Assembly (NCBI GenBank): GCA_966211305.1
Contig: CBIHPC010000214.1
Coordinates: 1 to 10,577, forward strand
Reading direction: 5' to 3'
DNA length: 10,577 bases
Source of the DNA: Niastella sp966211305
GTDB taxonomy: Bacteria; Bacteroidota; Bacteroidia; Chitinophagales; Chitinophagaceae
The position numbers and the translations under genes were made by a program. Under the pieces are notes generated by a model that searched no databases, was not told the DNA's origin, and saw nothing but the letters and a program-made list of their open reading frames with translations. Positions 1 to 7,318 of this stretch are shown piece by piece (positions within the stretch are counted from its first letter, which is position 1; each line of letters opens with the position of its first letter).

Positions 1-50
1 GAATGTATAAAGTTGGCGTTTGGCTGATTCTGGCATGCAGGATCGCCGTA

Positions 51-80
51 TTTACTTACCCTTTTTATTTAATATATTTT
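51..80 (+). promoter_or_regulatory. Weak candidate promoter for the sigma factor operon
   Basis: Bacteroidota housekeeping promoters resemble TTTG at -33 and TAnnTTTG at -7. Here TTTA (51-54) and TATATTTT (73-80) are 18 bases apart, each differing from consensus only in the final G. The surrounding sequence is very AT-rich, so such near matches arise easily by chance. The position, 77 bases before the sigma factor start, is reasonable. I see no gene in 1-156. Confidence 0.22.
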
Positions 81-156
81 AGAATAATATGATTTTTTTT
101 AGCAACTTAGCATAGTACAGGCACTAACCTGCATTCCACAATATACAACCAACTAA

Positions 157-717
157 TTGTACAACGCTGCCGACGATAACGATCTGTTTGCACTTGTAAA
201 ACAAGATAATGAGCTGGCTTATACCGAGCTATACAACCGGTACTGGCAAAAGCTTTATTTCGTGGCACATAAACACCTTAGGTCAGACCCCGAAGCAAGG
301 GAGATCGTACAGGAAGTATTTTTTACCCTCTGGGCAAAACGGCAGTCGCTGGTCATTGAATCCTTTCCCGCTTATGTTGCTGCCATGGCCCGGTACGCGG
401 TATATGTTTCGCTGGCCCGAAAAAAAAGACAGGCTGAAAATATAAACGAGGAAACATTTAATAAGCAAACACTTACGACAGCCCTTGCCGACCTGCTGGA
501 AAATAAATTGATGCTGGAAAAGATAACCGCTTTATCATCTGCCCTGCCTGAAAAATGCCGCCTGGTCTTTATAAAAAATAAATTGCTCGATCAATCGCTC
601 ACCCAGGTAGCGGCAGACCTCGACATCTCCCAAAAAACTGCCGAAGCCCATCTTACCAAAGCATTGAAGATCATCAGGGATAAACTGGGTGACGCTGCCA
701 TCTTCCTGATGTTATAA
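157..717 (+). CDS. ECF-type RNA polymerase sigma factor, Bacteroidota FecI-like
   Basis: This 186-residue protein is an extracytoplasmic-function sigma factor that would direct RNA polymerase to the promoters of the neighbouring glycan-uptake genes when released by its anti-sigma partner. Region 2 spans about residues 22-90 (AYTELYNRYWQKLY, then EAREIVQEVFFTLW, a typical sigma-2 signature). Region 4 spans about 120-176, with the conserved LPEKCRLVF segment and a helix-turn-helix around LTQVAADLDISQKTAEAHLTKAL. Its length and hydrophobic C-terminal tail (AIFLML) match the Bacteroides-expansion sigma-70 family. The reading frame has a TAA at 154-156 immediately before a TTG at 157, and the first in-frame ATG (about residue 77) lies inside region 2, so TTG is the probable start. 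The fecR-type gene begins 77 bases downstream on the same strand, the usual sigma/anti-sigma order. The family is certain; the regulon is inferred from context. Confidence 0.93.
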   Translation: MYNAADDNDLFALVKQDNELAYTELYNRYWQKLYFVAHKHLRSDPEAREIVQEVFFTLWAKRQSLVIESFPAYVAAMARYAVYVSLARKKRQAENINEETFNKQTLTTALADLLENKLMLEKITALSSALPEKCRLVFIKNKLLDQSLTQVAADLDISQKTAEAHLTKALKIIRDKLGDAAIFLML

Positions 718-794
718 AATTTTTTCGAAAAAAATAAAAAACGACTAAGGGTTAATTGTCTGCCCAACACTCATAAGAGCATAAAACTTGCCAT

Positions 795-2039
795 ATGAGT
801 GTTCCGGAGGAACAATTGTTAGCCGCATTGGCCGAAAAATTCCTGGCCGGCAACGCCACTGCCGAAGAGCAGCAGCAGTTGCACCAACTGTACGACCAAT
901 GGAATGATGAGGAACAGATAGTTGTTTCTGAAACGGAACAAACAGAGGTGCTGCGTATAGAGATCCTGCTGGCGTTGAAAGAACGCATCCATGGTAAAAA
1001 CAAGATCACCCCTTTTTATAAAAAGAAGTCCTGGCAGCTGGTTGCAGCGGCTTCCATTATTATTGTCGCATGCGTTTTATTCTTCTCCTATATACAAACC
1101 ATCTCCCGGCAGAAAGAATTGGCTTCCAAAGAAAGTGGTCAGCCTGCAGGTCAATCTACGGTGCTGCCCGGCAAAGACAGGGCAACCTTAACGTTGGCCG
1201 ATGGCTCGGTGATCGATCTTGACAGTTCAGGTGCCGGCCTGCTGGTGCAACAGGGAAATACCAACATTATTAACAAGAATGGAAAAATAATTTACGACCC
1301 TAATAAAGCAGGTGCCGGTGAAATGATCTACAATACCATCAGCACGCCAAGGGGCGGACAATATCAATTGGTATTGCCCGATGGCAGCAAAGTATGGTTG
1401 AATGCTACTTCAGCTATTAAATTCCCTGTTGCCTTTACAGGGAACAGCCGTACCGTTGAGCTCACCGGCGAAGCCTACTTTGAGGTAGCCTCCCTTCGGC
1501 ACAGCTCAGGACAAAAAATGCCATTTAAAGTAAGGGTGGCCAACAAGGCCGAGGTAGAAGTGCTGGGCACGCATTTCAATGTAATGGCGTATAGCGAAGA
1601 AGAAGCGATCAGAACTACGCTGCTGGAAGGGGCGGTGAAGGTGGTGAATGGTGAATGGTCAATGGGAAATAAGCACCCGGCAATTCCCGGCAAATCAGGA
1701 CAGGCTGGCAATCGGCAATTGGCAATACTTAAGCCAGGTGAGCAAGCTGTATTAACTGCCGATTCACGATTGACGATTCACGAAAACGTCGACCTCGAAG
1801 AAGCTGTGTCCTGGAAGAACGGAAAATTCCACTTCAACAATGCCGACATAAAACTGATCATGCGGCAGATAGCCCGGTGGTATGATGTGGAGGTGGAGTA
1901 TCAACAAATTTCATCCGCAACCCGCCTGGGCGGAGTGGTATCCAGAAAAGAAGACCTCAGGCAATTGCTCAATTATTTTGAATTGGCCGGTAAGGTGAAA
2001 TTTACCATAGAAGGAAGGAAGATCATTGTTACCAAATAA
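795..2039 (+). CDS. FecR-family transmembrane anti-sigma factor with DUF4974
   Basis: This 414-residue inner-membrane protein would hold the upstream ECF sigma factor inactive and release it when the outer-membrane transporter signals occupancy. The cytoplasmic N-terminus (1-79) carries an acidic, glutamine-rich sigma-binding region. One membrane helix follows at about 81-100. The periplasmic FecR domain covers about 182-283 (TPRGGQYQLVLPDGSKVWLN, ELTGEAYFEVA, VLGTHFNVMAY, TTLLEGAVKV). A C-terminal DUF4974-type domain runs from about 343 to 413 (GKFHFNNADIKLIMRQIARW onward) and probably contacts the STN domain of SusC. The stretch between LLEGAVKV (to 283) and LKPGEQAVL (from 312) is about 28 residues, much longer than the short loop usual here, and it coincides with heptanucleotide repeats (1643-1670 and 1706-1726). 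A third array (1761-1781) encodes residues 323-329, just before the DUF4974 region. The ATG at 795 gives a normal N-terminus; no Shine-Dalgarno sequence is visible, as expected for this phylum. Confidence 0.95.
   Translation: MSVPEEQLLAALAEKFLAGNATAEEQQQLHQLYDQWNDEEQIVVSETEQTEVLRIEILLALKERIHGKNKITPFYKKKSWQLVAAASIIIVACVLFFSYIQTISRQKELASKESGQPAGQSTVLPGKDRATLTLADGSVIDLDSSGAGLLVQQGNTNIINKNGKIIYDPNKAGAGEMIYNTISTPRGGQYQLVLPDGSKVWLNATSAIKFPVAFTGNSRTVELTGEAYFEVASLRHSSGQKMPFKVRVANKAEVEVLGTHFNVMAYSEEEAIRTTLLEGAVKVVNGEWSMGNKHPAIPGKSGQAGNRQLAILKPGEQAVLTADSRLTIHENVDLEEAVSWKNGKFHFNNADIKLIMRQIARWYDVEVEYQQISSATRLGGVVSRKEDLRQLLNYFELAGKVKFTIEGRKIIVTK
1643..1670 (+). repeat. Heptanucleotide array, GGTGAAT type, inside fecR
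   Basis: Four consecutive 7-base units can be read: GGTGAAT (1643-1649), GGTGAAT (1650-1656), GGTCAAT (1657-1663) and a decayed GGGAAAT (1664-1670). They encode about residues 283-292 of the FecR-like protein, where the domain normally has a short loop. The strand is arbitrary; on the other strand the unit reads ATTCACC, close to the unit at 1761-1781. Confidence 0.8.
1706..1726 (+). repeat. Heptanucleotide array, TGGCAAT type, inside fecR
   Basis: There are three contiguous 7-base units: TGGCAAT (1706-1712), CGGCAAT (1713-1719) and TGGCAAT (1720-1726). Related fragments (CGGCAATTC, CGGCAAATC) lie just upstream at 1679-1696. The array encodes about residues 304-311, directly before the conserved LKPGEQAVL strand. 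Three units make 21 bases, so the array keeps the reading frame. Confidence 0.8.
1761..1781 (+). repeat. Heptanucleotide array, GATTCAC type, inside fecR
   Basis: There are three contiguous 7-base units: GATTCAC (1761-1767), GATTGAC (1768-1774) and GATTCAC (1775-1781). The reverse complement (GTGAATC, GTCAATC, GTGAATC) matches the array at 1644-1664 at 16 of 21 positions, so the two form an imperfect inverted pair about 100 bases apart. It encodes residues 323-329 between the FecR and DUF4974 domains. Confidence 0.8.
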
Positions 2040-2045
2040 TAAAAC

Positions 2046-2066
2046 GTTCCAGGTTCCAGGTCGCAG
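2046..2066 (+). repeat. Heptanucleotide array, GTTCCAG type, downstream of fecR
   Basis: There are three contiguous 7-base units: GTTCCAG (2046-2052), GTTCCAG (2053-2059) and GTCGCAG (2060-2066). The array starts seven bases after the fecR stop codon (2037-2039), in the non-coding gap before susC. Confidence 0.75.
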
Positions 2067-2103
2067 GGCTTCACTTTAAAAAGGTTGATTATTGTTATCC
2101 CCC

Positions 2104-2124
2104 GGTAACTTGTATCCTGTAACT
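2104..2124 (+). repeat. Heptanucleotide array, TGTAACT type, fecR-susC gap
   Basis: There are three 7-base units: GGTAACT (2104-2110), TGTATCC (2111-2117) and TGTAACT (2118-2124). This is the most diverged of the five arrays in this region but has the same period. It lies 24 bases before a hairpin at 2148. Confidence 0.65.
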
Positions 2125-2147
2125 CAAAAAATAAACAGCCAAAAAAA

Positions 2148-2172
2148 CCGGAAGTGTTGCGAGCACTCCCGG
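2148..2172 (+). promoter_or_regulatory. Hairpin in the fecR-susC intergenic leader
   Basis: The arms CCGGAAGTG (2148-2156) and CACTCCCGG (2164-2172) form eight Watson-Crick pairs with one A-C mismatch, closing a seven-base loop (TTGCGAG). It sits in the 201-base gap between fecR and susC. No uninterrupted T-run follows, so it is not a classical terminator. It could attenuate or protect the susC message, mark a processing site, or be fortuitous. I see no convincing -7/-33 promoter in this gap. Confidence 0.45.
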
Positions 2173-2240
2173 CGAATGCTTTGGTCGTTTATTAGTCGAT
2201 TCGGCAACCAATATTTACAAACCAAAAACTGAGCAAAAGT

Positions 2241-5200
2241 ATGAAAGTTTTACTTTATGGCTATGTTCGCCGGTGGGCGGATAGCCATACGCAAACGCTT
2301 ATGAGCATGAAACTAACGATTGCATTGATGCTGTTAACAACCGTGCAGGTGTATGCAGTGGACAGCGATGCCCAAACAGTCTCCATCTCCAAAAAGAATA
2401 TTTCGTTGAAGGAGGTGTTCAGGCAGATCAACAGGCAAACAGGCCTTGAGTTTGTTTATGATATGAAGGTGGTTCAACGCGCCGGAAATATCGATCTCGA
2501 TGTGAAGAACATGGAGGTGGGTGACGTGTTGAAATTATGTTTTGCCAACCAGCCGTTCACCTTCGTACGGCTCGGCGAAACCATAGTTATAAAGGAAAAA
2601 GTGCCGGAAGTTGATAAAACGCCAATGCCGCCACCGGCGCTTGTTAAAATAAAAGGAACGATAAAAAACGAACGCGGCGAGCTGGTGGCAGCCGTAACCG
2701 TTTCCAATAAAGCGAAGGGCATAAACGTGGCGAGCAATGAATTTGGAGCGTTCGAAATAAATGCGGAACCGGGTGATGTGCTCGAATTCTCTTCCATTGG
2801 CTACAGCACGCAGCAGGTTACGGTATCCGCTGCCACCGACGTTATCGATGTTACCCTTGTCATAGCTGTGATTGAAGAGCAGGTAGTAGTGGTAGGGTAT
2901 GGTACCCAAAGGCGCAGTGATCTTACTGGATCTGTGGCTACCCTTTCTGCCAAAGCTTATAAAGACCAACCGGTAGTGAACGCTTCCTCTGCCCTGCAGG
3001 GCCGGGTGGCGGGCGTAGCTGTCACCAATAATTCGGGAGCGCCGGGCGGCGGCGTTAAAATACGCATCCGCGGCGCCAATTCAGTGAACGCCAGTAACGA
3101 GCCCTTGTATGTCGTAGACGGTATTGCCCTCAGCAGCATAGGGCTGAGCGATATCAATGTAAACGATATTGAATCTATGGAAGTGCTGAAAGATGCTTCT
3201 GCTACTGCGGTATACGGTTCAAGGGGCGCCAATGGCGTTATCATCATTACCACCAAAAGCGGCAAAAGCGGCAAGCCTAAAATTGAATACAATGGTTTTG
3301 CCAGTTTTAACCGGCCGATGAAAAAATATGATCTCATGGATGCTGTTTCCTATGCATCGATCGCCAACCTAACGGCAGGGGCCACCGTATTTGCCGATCC
3401 GCAATCATATGCCGGTAAAACAACCGACTGGCAAAGTATGATCTTCGATAATTCCGTTACGCAAAGTCATCAGTTGTCGGTTGCCGGCGGAACCGAGAAC
3501 GCAAAATATTATGTGTCGGGCTTCTTTATAAACCAGGAAGGTTTACTGGTGAACAGTGGACAGAAAAAGTTTGGGGTACGTTCGAACATAGACCTGAAAC
3601 TGAGCAAGCGGCTGAATTTCGGCATCAATGTTTATGCAGGCCGCATTAACTCTCATAATAACGGCGATATCGGCTCCAAAGGCAATCCTGTTACGAGTGC
3701 GCTCACCTGGGCGCCCACAGAAGAGGTGTATGAAGAGCCCGGCCGGTATAACCGCTTTGGCATATCGCCCATATGGGGGAACCCGTATATGGTAATTAAG
3801 GAGCGTGATGCAGACAATTTTTCGAATGTGGGCATCTTCAACGGAAAATTGAAATATTCCATTACCGACTGGCTCACATTGACCATCAATGGCGGCATTG
3901 ATATGCAATTGGCGAGAAGTGCATATGTGAATAACGACTGGATCAGTGCGGGCAATCACGGTTCGGGACAAAGCTCTGCGGAAAACTATACCTACCAGAA
4001 CAGCAATGTACTTACGTTCCATAAATATTTCGGCAAACATAACATCACTGCCACTGCTTTAATGGAAGCCACTTCCAATAAATACTATACATTCAGTGCA
4101 TCGGGCACAGGCCTGGCTTCCTTATCGAACGGGTATTACAACCTGGGCCTTAATGCTTCGCAGGGCATTTCTTCGGGCTATACCAACTGGTCGCTTTTGT
4201 CGTACATGGGCCGCGTAGCGTACAGTTTTAATGATAAATACCTGTTGACGGCCACCATAAGAAGAGATGGTTCTTCCAAATTCCAGGGCGATAACAAGTG
4301 GAGCAATTTCCCGTCCTTTAGTTTTGGCTGGAAACTGAGCAATGAAAAATTCATCGATGACCTCGGCATTTTTTCCAATCTTAAATTAAGAGCAGGGTGG
4401 GGCATTACCGGTAACCAGGCCGTAGGTCCCTATAGTACGCTCGGCCTGCTCACGCCCGTAACCTATTCTTATGGAATTGCAACAACATCGCCCGGGTACA
4501 CGCTGGGCAACCCCGCCAATCCTGATGTGAAATGGGAAACATCGAAGCAAACGAATATTGGGCTCGATGCAGGCCTGTTAGGCAACAGGCTGAATATAAG
4601 TGTTGACTATTACAATAAAAACACCACCGACCTGCTGCTGTATACCCGCATCGCCAATTATGATGGCGGCGGAACGTTCCTGAAAAACATTGGTAAGGTC
4701 AATAATAAGGGCTGGGAGATCGCGATCGATGGAACACCGTATAAAAGCGGCGATCTTACCTGGAACGCATCCTTTAATGCTTCGTTCAACCAGAATAAAG
4801 TGATTAGTCTCGGTGCTGATTCCCTGTTGGAGCGCCCGATCGTTGTAGGCGCCGGGCTTATTACCAACAGTATACAGGTGGTAAAACCAGGGCAGCCGCT
4901 CGGCTCATTTTATCTTATTCCCTGGGAAGGCGTACATCAGGCCGATAAAGGAAATTACAAAGCCGGCGACGCCATGTATACTGATGTCAGCGGAAACAAT
5001 TCTATCGGGTTCGAGGACAGGGTGATTGCCGGAACCGCAACCCCAAAAATGCAATGGGGCTTTAATAACTCCCTGGCGTATAAAAATTTCGAGCTGAATG
5101 TTTTTGTACAGGGCTCGCATGGCAATAAGATCTTCAACGGTACCTATGCTGCTACCGCTGTACCAACCAGTGATGTAAAATTCATTACCCTCGCCGATGC

Positions 5201-5537
5201 GGCCAATTACTGGACGCCTTCCAATTCAGGTTCCTCGTTTGCGAACCCGGCCAGCAAAAATAAAAGCTGGGTTGAGAGTACCCAGTTCCTGCAGGATGGC
5301 AGTTATGTGCGGCTAAAGAATATAAGCCTCTCGTATGAGATCAACCAGAAATGGTTAAAACTGGCCACTGCAAAGATCTATGTGAGCGCACAAAACGTGG
5401 CTACGATTACCAGATATAAAGGTTTTGATCCCGAAGCTACTTCCACAATGGCAGGCAGCGATACCGATGCAGGCATCGACCTGGGCGCTTATCCTTCGCC
5501 CAAAACAATTACTGTTGGTGTACAGGTAAAATTTTAA
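2241..5537 (+). CDS. SusC/RagA-like TonB-dependent transporter with STN signalling domain
   Basis: This 1098-residue outer-membrane beta-barrel imports oligosaccharides using TonB energy and pairs with the SusD lipoprotein encoded next. The signal peptide has a hydrophobic core at about 25-39, with likely cleavage after VYA (37-39) or SDA (42-44). The start at 2241 gives an N-terminus typical of this family; ATGs at codons 21 and 23 are alternatives. An STN (secretin/TonB short N-terminal) domain lies at about 48-118 and is the part that signals to FecR. A carboxypeptidase-regulatory-like beta-sandwich follows at about 135-207, then a TonB-box-like VVVVGYGTQRRSDLTGSV (216-232). The plug domain includes ALQGRVAGV, IRIRGANS, PLYVVDGI and EVLKDASATAVYGSRGANG (about 250-340). 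The barrel runs to the C-terminus, which ends in phenylalanine as expected for Bam-dependent insertion. It lies 201 bases after fecR and 21 bases before susD. The STN domain and the sigma/FecR pair fit one trans-envelope signalling circuit. The family is certain; the substrate is unknown. Confidence 0.97.
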   Translation: MKVLLYGYVRRWADSHTQTLMSMKLTIALMLLTTVQVYAVDSDAQTVSISKKNISLKEVFRQINRQTGLEFVYDMKVVQRAGNIDLDVKNMEVGDVLKLCFANQPFTFVRLGETIVIKEKVPEVDKTPMPPPALVKIKGTIKNERGELVAAVTVSNKAKGINVASNEFGAFEINAEPGDVLEFSSIGYSTQQVTVSAATDVIDVTLVIAVIEEQVVVVGYGTQRRSDLTGSVATLSAKAYKDQPVVNASSALQGRVAGVAVTNNSGAPGGGVKIRIRGANSVNASNEPLYVVDGIALSSIGLSDINVNDIESMEVLKDASATAVYGSRGANGVIIITTKSGKSGKPKIEYNGFASFNRPMKKYDLMDAVSYASIANLTAGATVFADPQSYAGKTTDWQSMIFDNSVTQSHQLSVAGGTENAKYYVSGFFINQEGLLVNSGQKKFGVRSNIDLKLSKRLNFGINVYAGRINSHNNGDIGSKGNPVTSALTWAPTEEVYEEPGRYNRFGISPIWGNPYMVIKERDADNFSNVGIFNGKLKYSITDWLTLTINGGIDMQLARSAYVNNDWISAGNHGSGQSSAENYTYQNSNVLTFHKYFGKHNITATALMEATSNKYYTFSASGTGLASLSNGYYNLGLNASQGISSGYTNWSLLSYMGRVAYSFNDKYLLTATIRRDGSSKFQGDNKWSNFPSFSFGWKLSNEKFIDDLGIFSNLKLRAGWGITGNQAVGPYSTLGLLTPVTYSYGIATTSPGYTLGNPANPDVKWETSKQTNIGLDAGLLGNRLNISVDYYNKNTTDLLLYTRIANYDGGGTFLKNIGKVNNKGWEIAIDGTPYKSGDLTWNASFNASFNQNKVISLGADSLLERPIVVGAGLITNSIQVVKPGQPLGSFYLIPWEGVHQADKGNYKAGDAMYTDVSGNNSIGFEDRVIAGTATPKMQWGFNNSLAYKNFELNVFVQGSHGNKIFNGTYAATAVPTSDVKFITLADAANYWTPSNSGSSFANPASKNKSWVESTQFLQDGSYVRLKNISLSYEINQKWLKLATAKIYVSAQNVATITRYKGFDPEATSTMAGSDTDAGIDLGAYPSPKTITVGVQVKF

Positions 5538-5558
5538 AACTGACTTAATGTGATTACT

Positions 5559-7055
5559 ATGCAACAATTCATTAAATATTATATTGGCCCCGTGGCGTTC
5601 ATGTTGTTCGCCATGGCCTGTAGCAAGAGTTTTCTCGAAGAAAAGCCCGAAGGAAGCATTACACCGTTAAGTTTTTATAAAACCGGTGAAGACCTTGAAA
5701 TGGCGGAGGCCGCGCTGGCCCTGCAGCTCAATGGCGCTTTTAATACAATAGTGGGCGCCTATTACGGCGGGGATGACATTACGTCAAAAAGAGCGGGCAA
5801 TAAAATAGAATTTTCCGACTTCGATGTTTTTAACGCCAACGCATCGAACAGCCGGATGACCGCCTGGTGGAATTATTTTTATGCCACTATAAAATCGGCC
5901 AACTCGCTTATTCAAAATTATGCCAACGCAACATCTGCAACGGAAGAACAACGCAATAACGCTGCCGGTTATGCTTATTTTATGCGGGCTGTCAGTTATT
6001 TCTTTTTAACCAGAACCTGGGGCGAAGTACCCATGCCAACGGAGGCGGTGGTTCAGGAGAACAGGCCCAATGCAACGGTAGCTGAGATCTATAATTTGAT
6101 TGTAACCGACCTGCAGAATGCAGAGATCATGCTACCCGATCACTGGAGCGGAAAATCGAGGCAGAATGGTATCGATGTACTGGCCACAAAAGGTTCAGCA
6201 AAGGCCCTGTTGGCCAATGTATACCTCACCATGGCGGGGTGGCCGCTGAAACAGGCAGATAAATACGCCATGGCCGCCGGCAAAGCAAAAGAAGTGATTG
6301 ATGGGAAAGCTACCTGGGGATACGGCCTGATGACGGATTTTTCCGATATCTGGAAGATCGGGAACAAGTTCAATAAAGAGGCGGTGTTTGCCTGTTATTA
6401 TAATAATGATATTCCTGCATGGAGTTGGGAGAACGGGAACATGTGCGGCCCCAATCCTTTTGCGCCCGATTATGAAGAAGGCGGTTGGGAAGATGGCTAT
6501 GGCGAAATTGCATTCTACAACAAATTTCCTGCAGGGCCCAGAAAGAATGCTACGTATCAATCGGAATATTTCGTAAAGAACGATCCCAATAAGGTAGTTA
6601 CCTGGCAGAATACATTACAGAAACATCCTTATTTCCTGAAATACCGCGACGACCATAGTTACGACTGGGCAACGCACAAGGCCAACGACTGGTGGGGCAG
6701 CGCCACTATGTTCATCATTCGTTATCCTGAAGTGCTGTTGACCTATGCAGAAGCAAAAGCCATGTCGTCGGGTGTTGATGCCAGCGCATATGACGCGGTG
6801 AACCAGGTTAGGCAAAGAGCGGGTTTGCCTGCTTTGGCAACCGGGTTATCCCAAACCGCTTTCAGGGATTCTGTAATAGCGGAAAGAGGATGGGAATTTG
6901 CAGCAGAGGTTGGTATCAGATGGTTCGACCTGCTACGGACCGAAACCGTGCAAAAAGCGAATGCCGGCCGCAACGCGGCGGAAGTATCGCTGATCAACCA
7001 GCCCAGTGATGCGAACCATACATATTATTGGGCGCCGGCGCCGATAAATAAATAA
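5559..7055 (+). CDS. SusD/RagB-like glycan-binding outer-membrane lipoprotein
   Basis: This 498-residue surface lipoprotein caps the SusC barrel and binds glycan. I choose the ATG at 5559; a GTG at 5550 would add only three residues. A short signal peptide ends in a lipobox, with the acylated cysteine at C21 (FAMAC, then SKSFLEEKPEG, a common SusD start). The N-terminal SusD-like region covers about 22-220 with the helical TPR-type scaffold (GYAYFMRAVSYFFLTRTWGE, EIYNLIVTDLQNAEIMLP, KGSAKALLANVYLTMAGWP). The C-terminal RagB/SusD domain covers about 280-498 (IRYPEVLLTYAEAKA, AVNQVRQRAGLP, VIAERGWEFAAEVGIRWFDL). The protein stops at YYWAPAPINK, roughly a dozen or more residues before the NPxL/NPGY-type tail of many homologues. 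The start is 21 bases after the susC stop, which indicates co-transcription and probably coupled translation. A terminator follows 25 bases after the stop. Confidence 0.96.
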   Translation: MQQFIKYYIGPVAFMLFAMACSKSFLEEKPEGSITPLSFYKTGEDLEMAEAALALQLNGAFNTIVGAYYGGDDITSKRAGNKIEFSDFDVFNANASNSRMTAWWNYFYATIKSANSLIQNYANATSATEEQRNNAAGYAYFMRAVSYFFLTRTWGEVPMPTEAVVQENRPNATVAEIYNLIVTDLQNAEIMLPDHWSGKSRQNGIDVLATKGSAKALLANVYLTMAGWPLKQADKYAMAAGKAKEVIDGKATWGYGLMTDFSDIWKIGNKFNKEAVFACYYNNDIPAWSWENGNMCGPNPFAPDYEEGGWEDGYGEIAFYNKFPAGPRKNATYQSEYFVKNDPNKVVTWQNTLQKHPYFLKYRDDHSYDWATHKANDWWGSATMFIIRYPEVLLTYAEAKAMSSGVDASAYDAVNQVRQRAGLPALATGLSQTAFRDSVIAERGWEFAAEVGIRWFDLLRTETVQKANAGRNAAEVSLINQPSDANHTYYWAPAPINK

Positions 7056-7080
7056 TACATCAAAAAGGTAGATTGTAACG

Positions 7081-7111
7081 AAAAGGGTTCGGTTTTTACC
7101 GGCCCTTTTTT
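7081..7111 (+). terminator. Intrinsic terminator of the sigma-fecR-susCD unit
   Basis: The outer arms AAAAGGG (7081-7087) and CCCTTTT (7103-7109) are continued by an inner CGGT/ACCG stem closing a TTTT loop, with a small internal asymmetry. The stem is followed by T residues to 7111. It lies 25 bases after the susD stop. The A-run on the left arm means it could also act on the minus strand. Confidence 0.88.
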
Positions 7112-7318
7112 GTATAATGTGTGGGGTTTTGCCTGGGCTCTATCAATCAAAATAAGGCGGTTTTCGGCGCGGCCATGTATGATGATTGTATTTGATCGCT
7201 GCCGAAGCCAGGCTGCGTGTAAACGGCGGCGATGGCGCTGCTGCTGATTGGCACCAATGGTTATTGACACGCAGATTATTTAGCAGACATACAGCATGGT
7301 TCCGGTAACAACACCGGG
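7112..7318. other. Intergenic gap between convergent terminators
   Basis: I find no supportable protein gene here. The central part (about 7155-7260) is rather GC-rich for a spacer. A sequence TGTATTTG (7187-7194) matches the Bacteroidota -7 consensus at all but one defined position, but the upstream element would only be TTTC (7162-7165). A small hairpin, CCGGT (7302-7306) with ACCGG (7313-7317), precedes the next terminator. A short plus-strand RNA ending at the 7319-7357 terminator is possible but unproven. Confidence 0.4.

Noticed and set aside
720..733. Palindrome TTTTTTCGAAAAAA after the sigma factor stop
   Set aside because: It has no loop and only A-T pairs around TTCGAA, so it is unlikely to be a stable RNA terminator; homopolymer runs of this size are common in AT-rich spacers.
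1643..2124. CRISPR array
   Set aside because: The repeats are directly adjacent 7-mers with no spacers, differ between arrays, and no cas genes are present.
3543..4040. A 165-codon minus-strand open frame inside susC
   Set aside because: It lies wholly antisense to conserved SusC barrel sequence and has the composition of a shadow frame. Other antisense frames in fecR, susC, susD and the lyase were dismissed on the same grounds.
5550..5558. GTG at 5550 as the susD start
   Set aside because: It adds only three residues (GTG, ATT, ACT) before an ATG that gives a normal lipoprotein N-terminus; ATG is preferred in this phylum.
7025..7270. Minus-strand open frame spanning the end of susD and its terminator
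   Set aside because: It crosses a strong terminator and overlaps susD, and its product shows no recognisable features.
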